From NCBI GenBank assembly GCA_002401545.1, contig NVTJ01000044.1:1-20692 (forward strand): a DNA stretch of 20,692 nt, in the 5' to 3' direction. The translations under genes were made by a program, and so were the position numbers. The notes beneath the pieces were generated by a model, which saw nothing but the letters and a program-made list of their open reading frames with translations, did not search any database and had not been told where the DNA came from. Below are positions 1 through 8,490 of this stretch, piece after piece; the first letter of the stretch is position 1; each line of letters starts with the position of its first letter. The DNA is from Alphaproteobacteria bacterium (GTDB taxonomy: Bacteria; Pseudomonadota; Alphaproteobacteria; Sphingomonadales; Emcibacteraceae).

Positions 1-554
1 CGGCGGATGCCGCCGCCGTCCTTCATGCGCTGATGGAATTATGGGGTATAACAGACAGAAAATCTGATTTGGCTGATTTACCTCTGTCTTTAGGGGCAGA
101 TGTGCCGGTGTGCATGGCAAGTGAAACAACGCAGATGGGCGGAATTGGAGAAAAACTGCATCCGCTGACCTTGACGTTTCCCCTCTATTTACTGTTGGTC
201 AATCCCGGTGTATCCGTATCCACAACAGATATATTCAGGGCACGGGCAGATCGCAATGCTGCCTTCTCACCCTTCAGAAAACTGCCCGGTGAAATTGCAT
301 CTTTGGATCAACTGAAAGATATACTTGAAGGGCGCAGAAACGATCTGGAGCAGGATGCCTGTGAGGCCGCGCCGGAAATAAAAAAGGTTCTGGCGCAAAT
401 TTGTAAAGGTGATGACTGTATGGGAGTTGGCATGTCTGGAAGCGGTGCAACCTGTTTTGGACTATTTTCCACCTATGAGTCTGCCCACAGGCTGGCGACA
501 GAAATCTCCCGTGATTTTCCGACCTGGTGGGTCCGGCCTGTCAGGGTCCGCTAA
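1..554 (+). CDS. ispE: 4-diphosphocytidyl-2-C-methyl-D-erythritol kinase, 3' part
   Basis: Partial gene, cut by the left edge; the reading frame is open from base 3. IspE phosphorylates the 2-hydroxyl of CDP-methylerythritol with ATP in the cytosolic non-mevalonate isoprenoid pathway. Seen: the first complete codons read ADAAAVLHALMELWG, which matches the end of the GHMP-kinase phosphate-binding loop (GGGSxDAAA). Near the C terminus GMSGSGATCFGLF (bases about 424-465) is the third GHMP motif. The middle carries PLSLGADVPVC, also typical of IspE. An internal ATG at base 33 falls inside the conserved helix and is not the start. About 183 residues are present of the roughly 280-300 usual for the family. 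The gene ends 90 bases before the export operon and looks functionally unrelated to it. Confidence 0.93.
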   Translation, partial: ADAAAVLHALMELWGITDRKSDLADLPLSLGADVPVCMASETTQMGGIGEKLHPLTLTFPLYLLLVNPGVSVSTTDIFRARADRNAAFSPFRKLPGEIASLDQLKDILEGRRNDLEQDACEAAPEIKKVLAQICKGDDCMGVGMSGSGATCFGLFSTYESAHRLATEISRDFPTWWVRPVRVR

Positions 555-571
555 ATTCATTAACCAAGTGC

Positions 572-599
572 TTGCGCATATTACCATATATGCTACATT
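572..599 (+). promoter_or_regulatory. candidate promoter for the export operon
   Basis: TTGCGC at 572-577 is followed, after 16 bases, by TACATT at 594-599. A TG one base ahead of the hexamer (591-592) gives an extended -10 element. It lies in the 90-base gap between ispE and the SLBB gene, about 45 bases before the ATG. Match to the sigma-70 consensus is moderate, so this is inference from motif and position only. Confidence 0.35.
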
Positions 600-644
600 C
601 CCAGAATATTAATCAATTGCCATGTTGGGTCAAGGAAAAGAAAA

Positions 645-3380
645 ATGCCGGGGAAGGGTAACCTGTTGAAAAAACTTATTTTTATACTTCTTACAGGAAT
701 ATTTCTGTCGTGCCAGTCGTTATTTGCGCAGGTGATTGATGCGGCCACGCTGGAAGCCCTTAAAAACCGGGCCGGTGTTCAGGGTGGGAATACCACCCTT
801 GTCTCCCCTCTGGACAAGGCGCGCCAGCAGGAATACCAGCAACGTCAGGATTTCCTTCTCGAACAGCGACAGAAAGATATAGCCAAAACATCCCGGCTGG
901 AGAAGGATTTTCAGGACAGGCTGAATTCCAAAATAACTCAGTTCGGTTATTCAATTTTTGCCAATATTCCGGCAAAGCCCGGCATCATGACAGGCACCAT
1001 ATCCAATAATTACAAGCTGGGGATCGGTGATGAGTTTATTATTACCTTTCAAGGGTCAAAGTCACAATCCTTTACAGTGAAGGCGGACCTTGAAGGGCGG
1101 GTGATCATTCCTGATCTTAAACCAATTACGGTAACGGGGATGAGTTACGGCGACTTTAAATCAATATTGAAAAAACGGGTTGCGGAAAGCATCATCGGGA
1201 CAGAGGTTTTTGTTTCTCTGGCATCGGTGAGAAGTATTTCGGTTTTTGTGGTTGGTGAAGTCAGGACACCCGGCGTTATTCATACATCCAGCTTGGCAAC
1301 ACCCCTGGAAATTCTGATGACTGCAGGGGGGGTGAAAAAGACCGGATCCTTGAGAAATATTTCCATTTACCGGGATGGTAAAAAGACGGTTTTTGATCTT
1401 TATGCCTTTCTCAGCGGCAAGGCGCACGGATTTGACACCCTGAATGATGGTGACAGGATTATTGTGCCAACCATTGGGGCGACAATCGCTCTTGACGGCG
1501 AAATGGTCAGGCCGGGCATTTATGAATTGCCGGCAGACCGCAGCCATATTTCCTTTAAAGAGGCCATGAAATTGGCGGGCGGAACCCTGCGACCTTTTGG
1601 CTATGAAATGTCCCAAATCAGGATTGATGAACAAGGAAGACAGTCGTTCCGTACAATTTCCGCCGGTGAAAAAATCCATAGCGGTGAAGCTCTCATCGCC
1701 CATTTGATTGAAAATTCGCAAACGGGAAGAGTGGAACTTGTCGGTCATGTGAAGACGCCGGGATTCCGGGCATTATCCAATGCCCGCAATATACGCAGTC
1801 TTTTAGGGAGCCGGCAGAACCTGATGAGGAATCCTTATCTGTTGTTTGGATTGATTGAAACTGTGGAGGAGAGGACTCAAACACGGCTTCTGCAGTCTTT
1901 CAGTCCGGAAAATATACTGGCCGGTGGCAAGGATATTGATCTGAAGGATGGCGACCGGGTTATTTTTCTGGGTCGGGAGGATATTGCTTTTCTGATTTCC
2001 AATTTTGTCAGACAGGTGGTGGTCTCAGGAAAATATACTGTTAAAGCTACATTTCCCGATGGCAAAAAAAATCCAAAATATTGCAAACCTCTGAAAAATC
2101 TGGCCAGAATTATTACTGATACCCAGTCCAATCGTTTTGCAACCGCGACCCGGGCCGTTTTTGTCAGAAAAGAAGTCGAAGACGTGGTTGAGGACAAGAG
2201 CGGGGATGAAGGGCCTGAAATACAGTCTTTGGCCGGAACCGGGGCTGAGCAGGCGGCTTTAATCAAAATAGAAAATGAAGAGAAAGAAAAAGAGAAAGAG
2301 GAGGAGGCCAGTCCGGCTTTCTGTCCCAATATATATAATGAAGTGAATAATCTTCTGCCTTTCACCCTTGAATATATTGTTTCCGTTGATGGGGCTATTC
2401 GTCTTCCGGGGGTTTACCCCATAACGTCCGGTACCTCTATTGCGTCTCTTTTAGCTGTCAGTGGCGGTATGTCAAATGATGCCAATATGGCCAATATTGA
2501 AATTACAAATCTGAGTACAAACACCCGTTCAGGCACGATGCAGATGAAGTGGGGTTATGTCAATGCTGAGCAGACAGATTTGGCAACGATCCATATTAGT
2601 CCGGGCGGGGGCATTCGGGTCGGTTCGAAATTTTCCAATTTTGAAGCCGGTGCCGTCTTGTTGTCCGGGGAATTCATGCAGCCGGGTGTTTATACCATCA
2701 GAAAAGGCGAAAAACTTTCTGATCTGATTTTCCGCGCCGGAGGAGTAACGGATCAGGCCTATACATATGGGGCAATTTTCACCCGTGACAGGGTTAAGGA
2801 AATTCAACGTATAGAGTTGCAGAAAACCGCCAGGCATCTTCAATCGGCCATGATTTCTGCCTCTGTCAAAAAGAATATTGAAGCAGATAGTCTGGCGGCG
2901 GCACAATTATTGACTGATCGCCTGGTCAACGCTGAACTTATTGGACGTGTGGTCATTGAAGCGGACCCCCTGAAGCTGTCACTTGATCCATCGCTGGATA
3001 CGGTTCTGGAAGCCGGTGATACCCTGTATATGCCCAAAAGACCGAATTTTATCATTGCCATGGGTGATGTGTTGAATCCGGGCGCATTGCAGTTTATTCC
3101 CGGAAAAGGAATTACTGACTATATCAACGAAGTAGGCAGTTATACCCGTTCGGCAGATGAGGACCGTATTTATATCGTTTATCCCAATGGTGTCGCAAGG
3201 CCGATCAGCCTGTCATCATGGGGAGGGGACAGGGATATCAGTATTCCCCCGGGGACGGCCATTGTTATCCCGACAGACCTTAGTCCGTTTACCACATTGA
3301 CCCTGATGCGGGAAATTGGTGGTATCTTCCAGAATCTGGCTGTATCAGCGGCCTCTATCGCACTCCTTGTTCGGAATTAG
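645..3380 (+). CDS. SLBB-repeat polysaccharide export protein
   Basis: 911 residues, Wza/GfcE superfamily: likely the outer-membrane or periplasmic conduit for an exported polysaccharide. N terminus: KK then a hydrophobic stretch (residues 9-27) ending LFA-Q, a signal peptide probably cut by signal peptidase I. Cys23 sits in FLSC, a poor lipobox. Residues about 120-195 match the polysaccharide-export (Poly_export) domain. Six SLBB-like units follow, each with a GxVxxPGxY-type turn, near residues 198, 280, 362, 577, 670 and 802. This is many more than the two in Wza. Between units 3 and 4 lies an 80-residue acidic insert (480-560) bounded by the only two mature cysteines. ATG 645 is preceded by AAGGAAAAG (632-640). 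A TTG at 666 with GGGAAGGG ahead of it is an alternative start that would give a more compact signal peptide. Thirteen bases separate it from the YjbH-like gene. Confidence 0.87.
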   Translation: MPGKGNLLKKLIFILLTGIFLSCQSLFAQVIDAATLEALKNRAGVQGGNTTLVSPLDKARQQEYQQRQDFLLEQRQKDIAKTSRLEKDFQDRLNSKITQFGYSIFANIPAKPGIMTGTISNNYKLGIGDEFIITFQGSKSQSFTVKADLEGRVIIPDLKPITVTGMSYGDFKSILKKRVAESIIGTEVFVSLASVRSISVFVVGEVRTPGVIHTSSLATPLEILMTAGGVKKTGSLRNISIYRDGKKTVFDLYAFLSGKAHGFDTLNDGDRIIVPTIGATIALDGEMVRPGIYELPADRSHISFKEAMKLAGGTLRPFGYEMSQIRIDEQGRQSFRTISAGEKIHSGEALIAHLIENSQTGRVELVGHVKTPGFRALSNARNIRSLLGSRQNLMRNPYLLFGLIETVEERTQTRLLQSFSPENILAGGKDIDLKDGDRVIFLGREDIAFLISNFVRQVVVSGKYTVKATFPDGKKNPKYCKPLKNLARIITDTQSNRFATATRAVFVRKEVEDVVEDKSGDEGPEIQSLAGTGAEQAALIKIENEEKEKEKEEEASPAFCPNIYNEVNNLLPFTLEYIVSVDGAIRLPGVYPITSGTSIASLLAVSGGMSNDANMANIEITNLSTNTRSGTMQMKWGYVNAEQTDLATIHISPGGGIRVGSKFSNFEAGAVLLSGEFMQPGVYTIRKGEKLSDLIFRAGGVTDQAYTYGAIFTRDRVKEIQRIELQKTARHLQSAMISASVKKNIEADSLAAAQLLTDRLVNAELIGRVVIEADPLKLSLDPSLDTVLEAGDTLYMPKRPNFIIAMGDVLNPGALQFIPGKGITDYINEVGSYTRSADEDRIYIVYPNGVARPISLSSWGGDRDISIPPGTAIVIPTDLSPFTTLTLMREIGGIFQNLAVSAASIALLVRN

Positions 3381-3393
3381 TGGCTTGAAATAA

Positions 3394-5556
3394 GTGACAT
3401 GGCGCAAAAAATACGGCAGTAGAATAGCCCTGTCTATAACGGCAGGGACAATTTTTTTCTTGTTCTCTCTGCCAGCATTAATGGCTGATGACAGCCGTTA
3501 CTCCTTTAATAATTTCGGCGGAACCGGGCTTCTGGATATGCGTACTGCCCGCTTTGCCCCCGATGGCACCATTGCTGTCGGGGTTCATTATGATGATGAT
3601 CTGACACGGTATTTCACAACCTGGCAGGCCACCCCCTGGCTCGAAACAACATTAAGTTACAGCGATAACAGGCTGGATAAAACCGGTACGGACGGTGGAG
3701 TTGTTGACCGTTCTCTTGATATGAAGATACGATTATGGACCGAAGGAAATTACCGGCCACAACTGGCCATCGGGATTCAGGATGCTTTGGGAACAGGCCG
3801 TTTTGATGCGGAATATCTTGTGGCCAGCAAACGATATTACGATTTTGATTTTACCATGGGCTTTGCCTGGGGTTATCTTGGCTCACGGGGTGGAATTGGC
3901 AATATGTTCCGGCTGTTTGGTGATAATTTTGATCAAAGGTCAACAACAACATCCAGTGGCGGCATTCGCACGGGCAGTTTTTTCTCAGGCCGTGATATGG
4001 CATTCTTTGCCGGGGCGGAATATAATCCCCCCATCAGCGGGTTAAGCTTCAAGGTTGAATATAGCGGCGTTGATACGACTAAAATACCGGGTCTCTTCCA
4101 ACTGAAGCGCAAGACGGCTTTTAATTTTGGCGTCAATTACAAACCCCTGCCATGGGCGGATGTGGCCGTTGGTTTTGATCACGGGGACCGCCTAGGCATC
4201 CGTCTGACCTTACGGCAAAATCTTCATAAACTTAAACCTCGAAAATGGTTCAGGGCACCTGAGCCTGTACCAATATCAGTACGCGGTAAAACTGAAATTA
4301 CAGAGGAAATTGTGCCCGAATCACCTTCCGCCAAATATAAAACAGCAAAACCGGCCTATGATGAAATGACAAAGGCGGGGTTGGCGCCTGTTTCAATATC
4401 AGTTGGCAGACAAACTGTAGAGGTCAGAAAAAAAACCGGTCCTTTTTTCACGGAAGTCAGGAATATCGGCAGAACCGCCCGTATTCTGACAGGTGAAATG
4501 CCCGATAGCATAGAAGAGTTTGTGATAATTTCTGAACAAAAGGGGATGGCAATTTCCCGGGTTTCTGTTCTTCGACAGGATTTGGAAAAAACGAAAGACT
4601 ATCGCAGCAGCCCGGAGGAAATATGGGTCAACAGCAAAATTACTGCGCCCGAGAAACAAAGTGTGAATTCGCCGTCAGCCAGTGATATTTACCAGCCCCA
4701 ATCAGGCCCGCGCTTTGCTCTGGGAGTTAAGCCGGACCTTCTTACCCATTTTGGCGGAAATGATGATGGCCGGTTCCGCGCGGACCTTTACGCAAAATTA
4801 TATGCTTCGGTTCAGGTCACGCGCCAGCTGACGTTATCAGCTGAATTCAAACAATATATTATTGGTGATATCGACGAAATTCCGCCTGACATGAGGCCGG
4901 ATGTGCCAAAGGTAAGAAGTGATATTGCCCGTTATGCCAGAGAGGGACGCACGGCGATAGAGCAGGTGAAACTTGAGTATACCTCACGCATAGGCAAAGA
5001 TATTTACGCCCGGATTACTGGGGGACTTCTGGAAAGCATGTTTGGCGGTATTGGTGGAGAAATCCTTTACCGTCCTTACCAACATAGTTTTGCCTTTGGT
5101 CTTGATATGAACTGGGTAAAACAACGGGATTTTGACCAGCTATTTTCTTTCCGGGATTACGACGTATTAACCGGCCATGCTACATTCTATTATGAGAATA
5201 CAAACTATGATATTACCGGAAAACTAAGCGCCGGGCGGTATCTGGCTGGTGATTACGGGGCGACATTTGATGTCTCGCGAAGATTCGCCAGCGGCATACG
5301 TATTGGCGTCTGGGCGACCGTCACCGATATGTCATCCCGGGATTTTGGCGATGGCAGCTTTGACAAGGGCATATATATGACTATACCGCTGGAAATATTC
5401 TGGTATCGGCCAACAAGAGAGAAAATGCGATTTAATTTCCGCAGTCTGGGTAAAAATGGCGGACAGAAGCTGAACAGGGAATATAACCTATATGATATGC
5501 TGTCTTCAGGCCGCAAAAACAGGCTTGCCCGCGATTGGAACGGGATTCTGGACTGA
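3394..5556 (+). CDS. YjbH/GfcD-family outer-membrane exopolysaccharide protein
   Basis: 720 residues. The mature N terminus NNFGGTGLLDMRTAR, then DDDLTRYF and QATPWLETTLSYSDNR, is the hallmark of the YjbH family (PF06082), which in E. coli is part of the yjbEFGH and group 4 capsule (gfc) loci. These proteins are predicted outer-membrane beta-barrels that help secrete polysaccharide. Seen: a signal peptide (residues 1-31, RKKYGSR, hydrophobic core, ALMA-D), long alternating amphipathic strands in both halves, and a more polar middle (about 300-440) rich in K, E and P that is probably periplasmic. The start is GTG at 3394. No in-frame ATG lies upstream of the signal peptide, and the ribosome site (GAAATAAG) is weak, so translation is probably coupled to the SLBB gene that stops 13 bases earlier. 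SLBB and YjbH proteins are commonly adjacent, which supports both calls. Confidence 0.88.
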   Translation: MTWRKKYGSRIALSITAGTIFFLFSLPALMADDSRYSFNNFGGTGLLDMRTARFAPDGTIAVGVHYDDDLTRYFTTWQATPWLETTLSYSDNRLDKTGTDGGVVDRSLDMKIRLWTEGNYRPQLAIGIQDALGTGRFDAEYLVASKRYYDFDFTMGFAWGYLGSRGGIGNMFRLFGDNFDQRSTTTSSGGIRTGSFFSGRDMAFFAGAEYNPPISGLSFKVEYSGVDTTKIPGLFQLKRKTAFNFGVNYKPLPWADVAVGFDHGDRLGIRLTLRQNLHKLKPRKWFRAPEPVPISVRGKTEITEEIVPESPSAKYKTAKPAYDEMTKAGLAPVSISVGRQTVEVRKKTGPFFTEVRNIGRTARILTGEMPDSIEEFVIISEQKGMAISRVSVLRQDLEKTKDYRSSPEEIWVNSKITAPEKQSVNSPSASDIYQPQSGPRFALGVKPDLLTHFGGNDDGRFRADLYAKLYASVQVTRQLTLSAEFKQYIIGDIDEIPPDMRPDVPKVRSDIARYAREGRTAIEQVKLEYTSRIGKDIYARITGGLLESMFGGIGGEILYRPYQHSFAFGLDMNWVKQRDFDQLFSFRDYDVLTGHATFYYENTNYDITGKLSAGRYLAGDYGATFDVSRRFASGIRIGVWATVTDMSSRDFGDGSFDKGIYMTIPLEIFWYRPTREKMRFNFRSLGKNGGQKLNREYNLYDMLSSGRKNRLARDWNGILD

Positions 5557-5646
5557 CTCCGATAATGTTTTTTTAATTATTTCATTATAAAAAATACTGT
5601 ATAGAAATGACAATGACTTTAACTTTTGGAAAAATCCGGAAAAACG

Positions 5647-6936
5647 ATGATTGATATTGCCTTCACACCTGATAGCCGCATTGTTGTGGTGGGACTTGGA
5701 TATGTTGGTTTGCCGCTTGCGGTGGCAATGGCCAAAAAATTTAACGTTATTGGTTTCGATATCAGCCGGGAGCGCATCAAAGAACTGAAAGACGGTTTTG
5801 ACAGGACCGATGAAGTTAACCGGGAAAAGCTGGAGGCCAGCACCATAGCCCTGAGCACCGAACCGGAAGACATTAAAGACGCTGCGGTTTATATCGTCAC
5901 CGTCCCGACCCCGGTGAATGAGGATAACAGCCCGGACCTTGGCCCGGTGAGGTCATCCTGCGAACTTCTGGGGCCACTGCTGTCCAAAGGGACAATTGTT
6001 ATCTTTGAAAGTACCGTATATCCTGGTGTGACAGAAGAACTCTGTGGCCCGGTTCTGGAAGAATATTCAGGCCTCAAATGTGGAGAGGATTTTTTCCTTG
6101 GCTATTCACCGGAAAGGATCAACCCCGGCGACCGGGAGCATACGGTTGACAAAATCACCAAGGTCATTGCCGGTCAGACAAGTGAGGTCACCAGCGTATT
6201 GGCCGATATATACGGCGCGGTGACCAGCGGGGGAACCTTCGCAGCCGCCAGTATCCGGGCCGCAGAAGCCGCCAAGGTCATTGAAAATTCCCAGCGCGAC
6301 ATCAATATTGCTTTCGTCAATGAAATTACCATGATTTTTCAGAAATTGGGTATTTCTGTTTATGACGTGCTGGAAGCCGCCGGCACAAAATGGAATTTCC
6401 TGAATTTCACACCAGGACTGGTTGGGGGCCATTGTATCGGGGTTGACCCCTATTATCTCGCGGAACGCGCCCGGCAGGTTAATCATGATCCGCGTATTAT
6501 TCTTGCGGGCCGCGCCATAAATGACAGTATGGCAGATTTTGTTGCTGAGCGGGTATGTGCGCAATTATCGGGGGCGGGTAAAATACTCGTGCTTGGTTTA
6601 ACCTTTAAGGAAAACTGTCCTGACCTGCGCAACAGCAAGGCCATTGATCTTGTTCAGAGTCTGCGTACTCGCGGCTTCAAAGTAGATGTGCATGACGCGG
6701 CAGCAGACCCCCTGGAAGCCAAAAAATTCTACAATATTGATCTGGTGCCATCATTGGCTGACCTGAAAGATCATGACTATGTTACCGTGTTGGGCGTGGT
6801 GGCACATGATGAGTATAAAGCAATTAGCGGTAGTGAGTTTGAACGGTTGCTGGAGACAGGCGGACTGATTGCCGATGTAAAGGCCATGTGGCGCACTCTG
6901 GACAAGCCCAAACATCTGCGCAAGTGGCAGCTTTAG
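5647..6936 (+). CDS. tviB: UDP-N-acetyl-hexosamine 6-dehydrogenase (TviB/WbpO type)
   Basis: 429 residues. It oxidises C6 of UDP-GlcNAc or UDP-GalNAc with two NAD+, giving the UDP-uronic acid for a capsule or exopolysaccharide; cytosolic. Seen: dinucleotide-binding GLGYVGLP (residues 16-23), VTVPTPVN, the FESTVYPGVTEE segment, GYSPERINPGD, and the active-site loop GGHCIGVDPYYLA with the nucleophilic Cys at about 263. TFKENCPDLRN in the C-terminal domain is shared with Vi-antigen TviB rather than with UDP-glucose dehydrogenase (Ugd). Substrate (GlcNAc or GalNAc) cannot be decided by eye. I chose ATG 5647, preceded by GGAAAAACG. A TTG at 5626 extends the frame by seven residues but has no ribosome site. 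The gene lies 90 bases after the YjbH-like gene and its TAG shares four bases with the MATE gene stop on the other strand. Confidence 0.9.
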   Translation: MIDIAFTPDSRIVVVGLGYVGLPLAVAMAKKFNVIGFDISRERIKELKDGFDRTDEVNREKLEASTIALSTEPEDIKDAAVYIVTVPTPVNEDNSPDLGPVRSSCELLGPLLSKGTIVIFESTVYPGVTEELCGPVLEEYSGLKCGEDFFLGYSPERINPGDREHTVDKITKVIAGQTSEVTSVLADIYGAVTSGGTFAAASIRAAEAAKVIENSQRDINIAFVNEITMIFQKLGISVYDVLEAAGTKWNFLNFTPGLVGGHCIGVDPYYLAERARQVNHDPRIILAGRAINDSMADFVAERVCAQLSGAGKILVLGLTFKENCPDLRNSKAIDLVQSLRTRGFKVDVHDAAADPLEAKKFYNIDLVPSLADLKDHDYVTVLGVVAHDEYKAISGSEFERLLETGGLIADVKAMWRTLDKPKHLRKWQL

Positions 6937-8255
6937 GCCGCAGAGGCTATTTTCGGATAGTGGCTGGCCAGTGTTATGCCCCGGACAATCATAAATATGG
7001 CATAGCTTAACCATAAGCCATGATTTCCCCACATGGGCAGAAAGACGGCCAGTGAAGCTATATAAACCACCGTTGATACCATCATGCCATTGCGCATGTA
7101 TTTTCCCGCTGTCGCCCCGATGAAAATGCCGTCAAGCTGAAAGCTCCAGACAGATATGAGAGGCAGGACAATGACCCATATCAGATATTGTCCGGCGGTA
7201 TCTCTCACCTCTGGAATATTGGTCAGCCCATGTATGAATAATTCTCCGAATATAAGGTAAATCAGGCTGAACAGCACCGATGTGGCCAATGCCCATTTTC
7301 CGGACAAGATAACGGCCTCCCGCAACCCCTGGCGGGATTTGCGGCCAATTTCTTTTCCCACTAACACCTCCGCCGCCTGGGCAAATCCGTCAAGACCATA
7401 GGATGTCACCATTTGCAGATTCATGAGAATGGCATTGGCCGCGAGTATCCATGTGCTCATATTGGCCCCTAATATGGTAAAAACTGCCATGGAACCGGTC
7501 AAGCAGACTGTGCGGATGAAGATATCCCGGTTGAGGACAAACAACCTGATGAATTTTGCCCGGTCAAATAACCCCTGTCGGGTTGTATGTGCCCATATGT
7601 TATGGCCAACCAGATTCCGGCTATGGCGGGAGATAAGGCGAATGGCCAGTATCCCTGCCAGAGCTTCTGAGATAACAGTTGCCAAAGCCACCCCGTCAAC
7701 GTCCATCCCAAAGCCGTAAACAAACAGGAAATTGAGCAGAATATTGCTCATATTCATCAGCAGTTGAATCCCCAAGGCCTGTTTTGCTTTATGAAGCCCC
7801 AGCAACCAGCCCACAGCAACAAAATTCATTAACGCAAAGGGTGCCCCCCATATGCGTATCATGAAATATTCCCGGGCCAGATTCTCTACTTTCAGGTCTG
7901 CCCTGATCAGGGAAAAAGTGACCTCTGCCACGGGCCATTGCAACAGGATGAAAAGGCCACCGATAACCACTGCACAGAGACTCGCCCGTAAATAAATTTT
8001 AGGCAGTGAACTCCGTTCATTCCTGCCTCTGGCCTGTGCGGTAAATCCGGTCGTCGCCATGCGCAGGAAATTGACACTATTATACAGAATGCTGATAATC
8101 ATGGCCCCGAGGGCGATGGCACCGAGATAGCGCGGGTCCGGCAGATGACCCATGACAAAAGCATCCACCAGACCAAGCAGGGGAATGGAAATATTGGCGA
8201 TAATGGCCGGAAAGGCAATTTGCCACATCTGTCTGGAAAGTGTTTTTGCTTTCAT
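6933..8255 (-). CDS. MATE-family efflux transporter, DinF-like
   Basis: 440 residues, about twelve hydrophobic helices, the usual size for MATE proteins, which export drugs or other organic compounds in exchange for H+ or Na+ across the inner membrane. The N terminus (IAFPAIIANISIPLLGLVDA, then FVMGHL) and the following YLGAIALGAMI and TTGFTAQARGR match the DinF branch rather than the NorM branch. No close substrate inference is possible. The start at 8255 has only a weak ribosome site. The gene converges on the sugar dehydrogenase, sharing the tetranucleotide 6933-6936, and diverges from korA across a 235-base gap. It could in principle move a polysaccharide-linked lipid as Wzx flippases do, since both belong to the MOP superfamily, but the sequence reads as DinF, not Wzx. 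Confidence 0.9.
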   Translation of the reverse strand: MKAKTLSRQMWQIAFPAIIANISIPLLGLVDAFVMGHLPDPRYLGAIALGAMIISILYNSVNFLRMATTGFTAQARGRNERSSLPKIYLRASLCAVVIGGLFILLQWPVAEVTFSLIRADLKVENLAREYFMIRIWGAPFALMNFVAVGWLLGLHKAKQALGIQLLMNMSNILLNFLFVYGFGMDVDGVALATVISEALAGILAIRLISRHSRNLVGHNIWAHTTRQGLFDRAKFIRLFVLNRDIFIRTVCLTGSMAVFTILGANMSTWILAANAILMNLQMVTSYGLDGFAQAAEVLVGKEIGRKSRQGLREAVILSGKWALATSVLFSLIYLIFGELFIHGLTNIPEVRDTAGQYLIWVIVLPLISVWSFQLDGIFIGATAGKYMRNGMMVSTVVYIASLAVFLPMWGNHGLWLSYAIFMIVRGITLASHYPKIASAA

Positions 8256-8333
8256 AGGATCATCTTAACCGGGAATTTTTTACATAAGTGAGTGTCAGGC
8301 TATTGGATTTTTGATAAAGATACTCATATTATC

Positions 8334-8361
8334 TTGCAATGACAGATAAAAAAAACATAAT
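8334..8361 (+). promoter_or_regulatory. candidate promoter upstream of korA
   Basis: In the very A+T-rich divergent gap 8256-8490, TTGCAA (8334-8339) precedes CATAAT (8356-8361) by 16 bases. It would leave a leader of about 120 bases before korA. Other A+T-rich hexamers nearby (TTAAAT 8391-8396, TATATA 8402-8407) are equally possible -10 elements. I see no clear operator or riboswitch in the gap. Confidence 0.25.
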
Positions 8362-8490
8362 GATTACCTTGTAAACATATGCATAATACATTTAAATACT
8401 GTATATATGAATAAACTACACGGCGATATTGAGTAAATGACGGTGGGCAGACGTTAATTTTTGAGTTATATTAAGGGTTAAGGAAATAAG

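Noticed and set aside
1161..1748. A 195-residue - strand reading frame inside the SLBB gene
   Set aside because: Shadow of a strongly supported gene; no domain or start signal. The same holds for the 162-residue - strand frame at 1877-2365.
5557..5646. A+T-rich imperfect inverted repeat (T-run and A-run) before the dehydrogenase gene, as a terminator
   Set aside because: The stem would be made only of A-T pairs with mismatches and lacks a G+C-rich core; I see no real terminator or clear promoter here.
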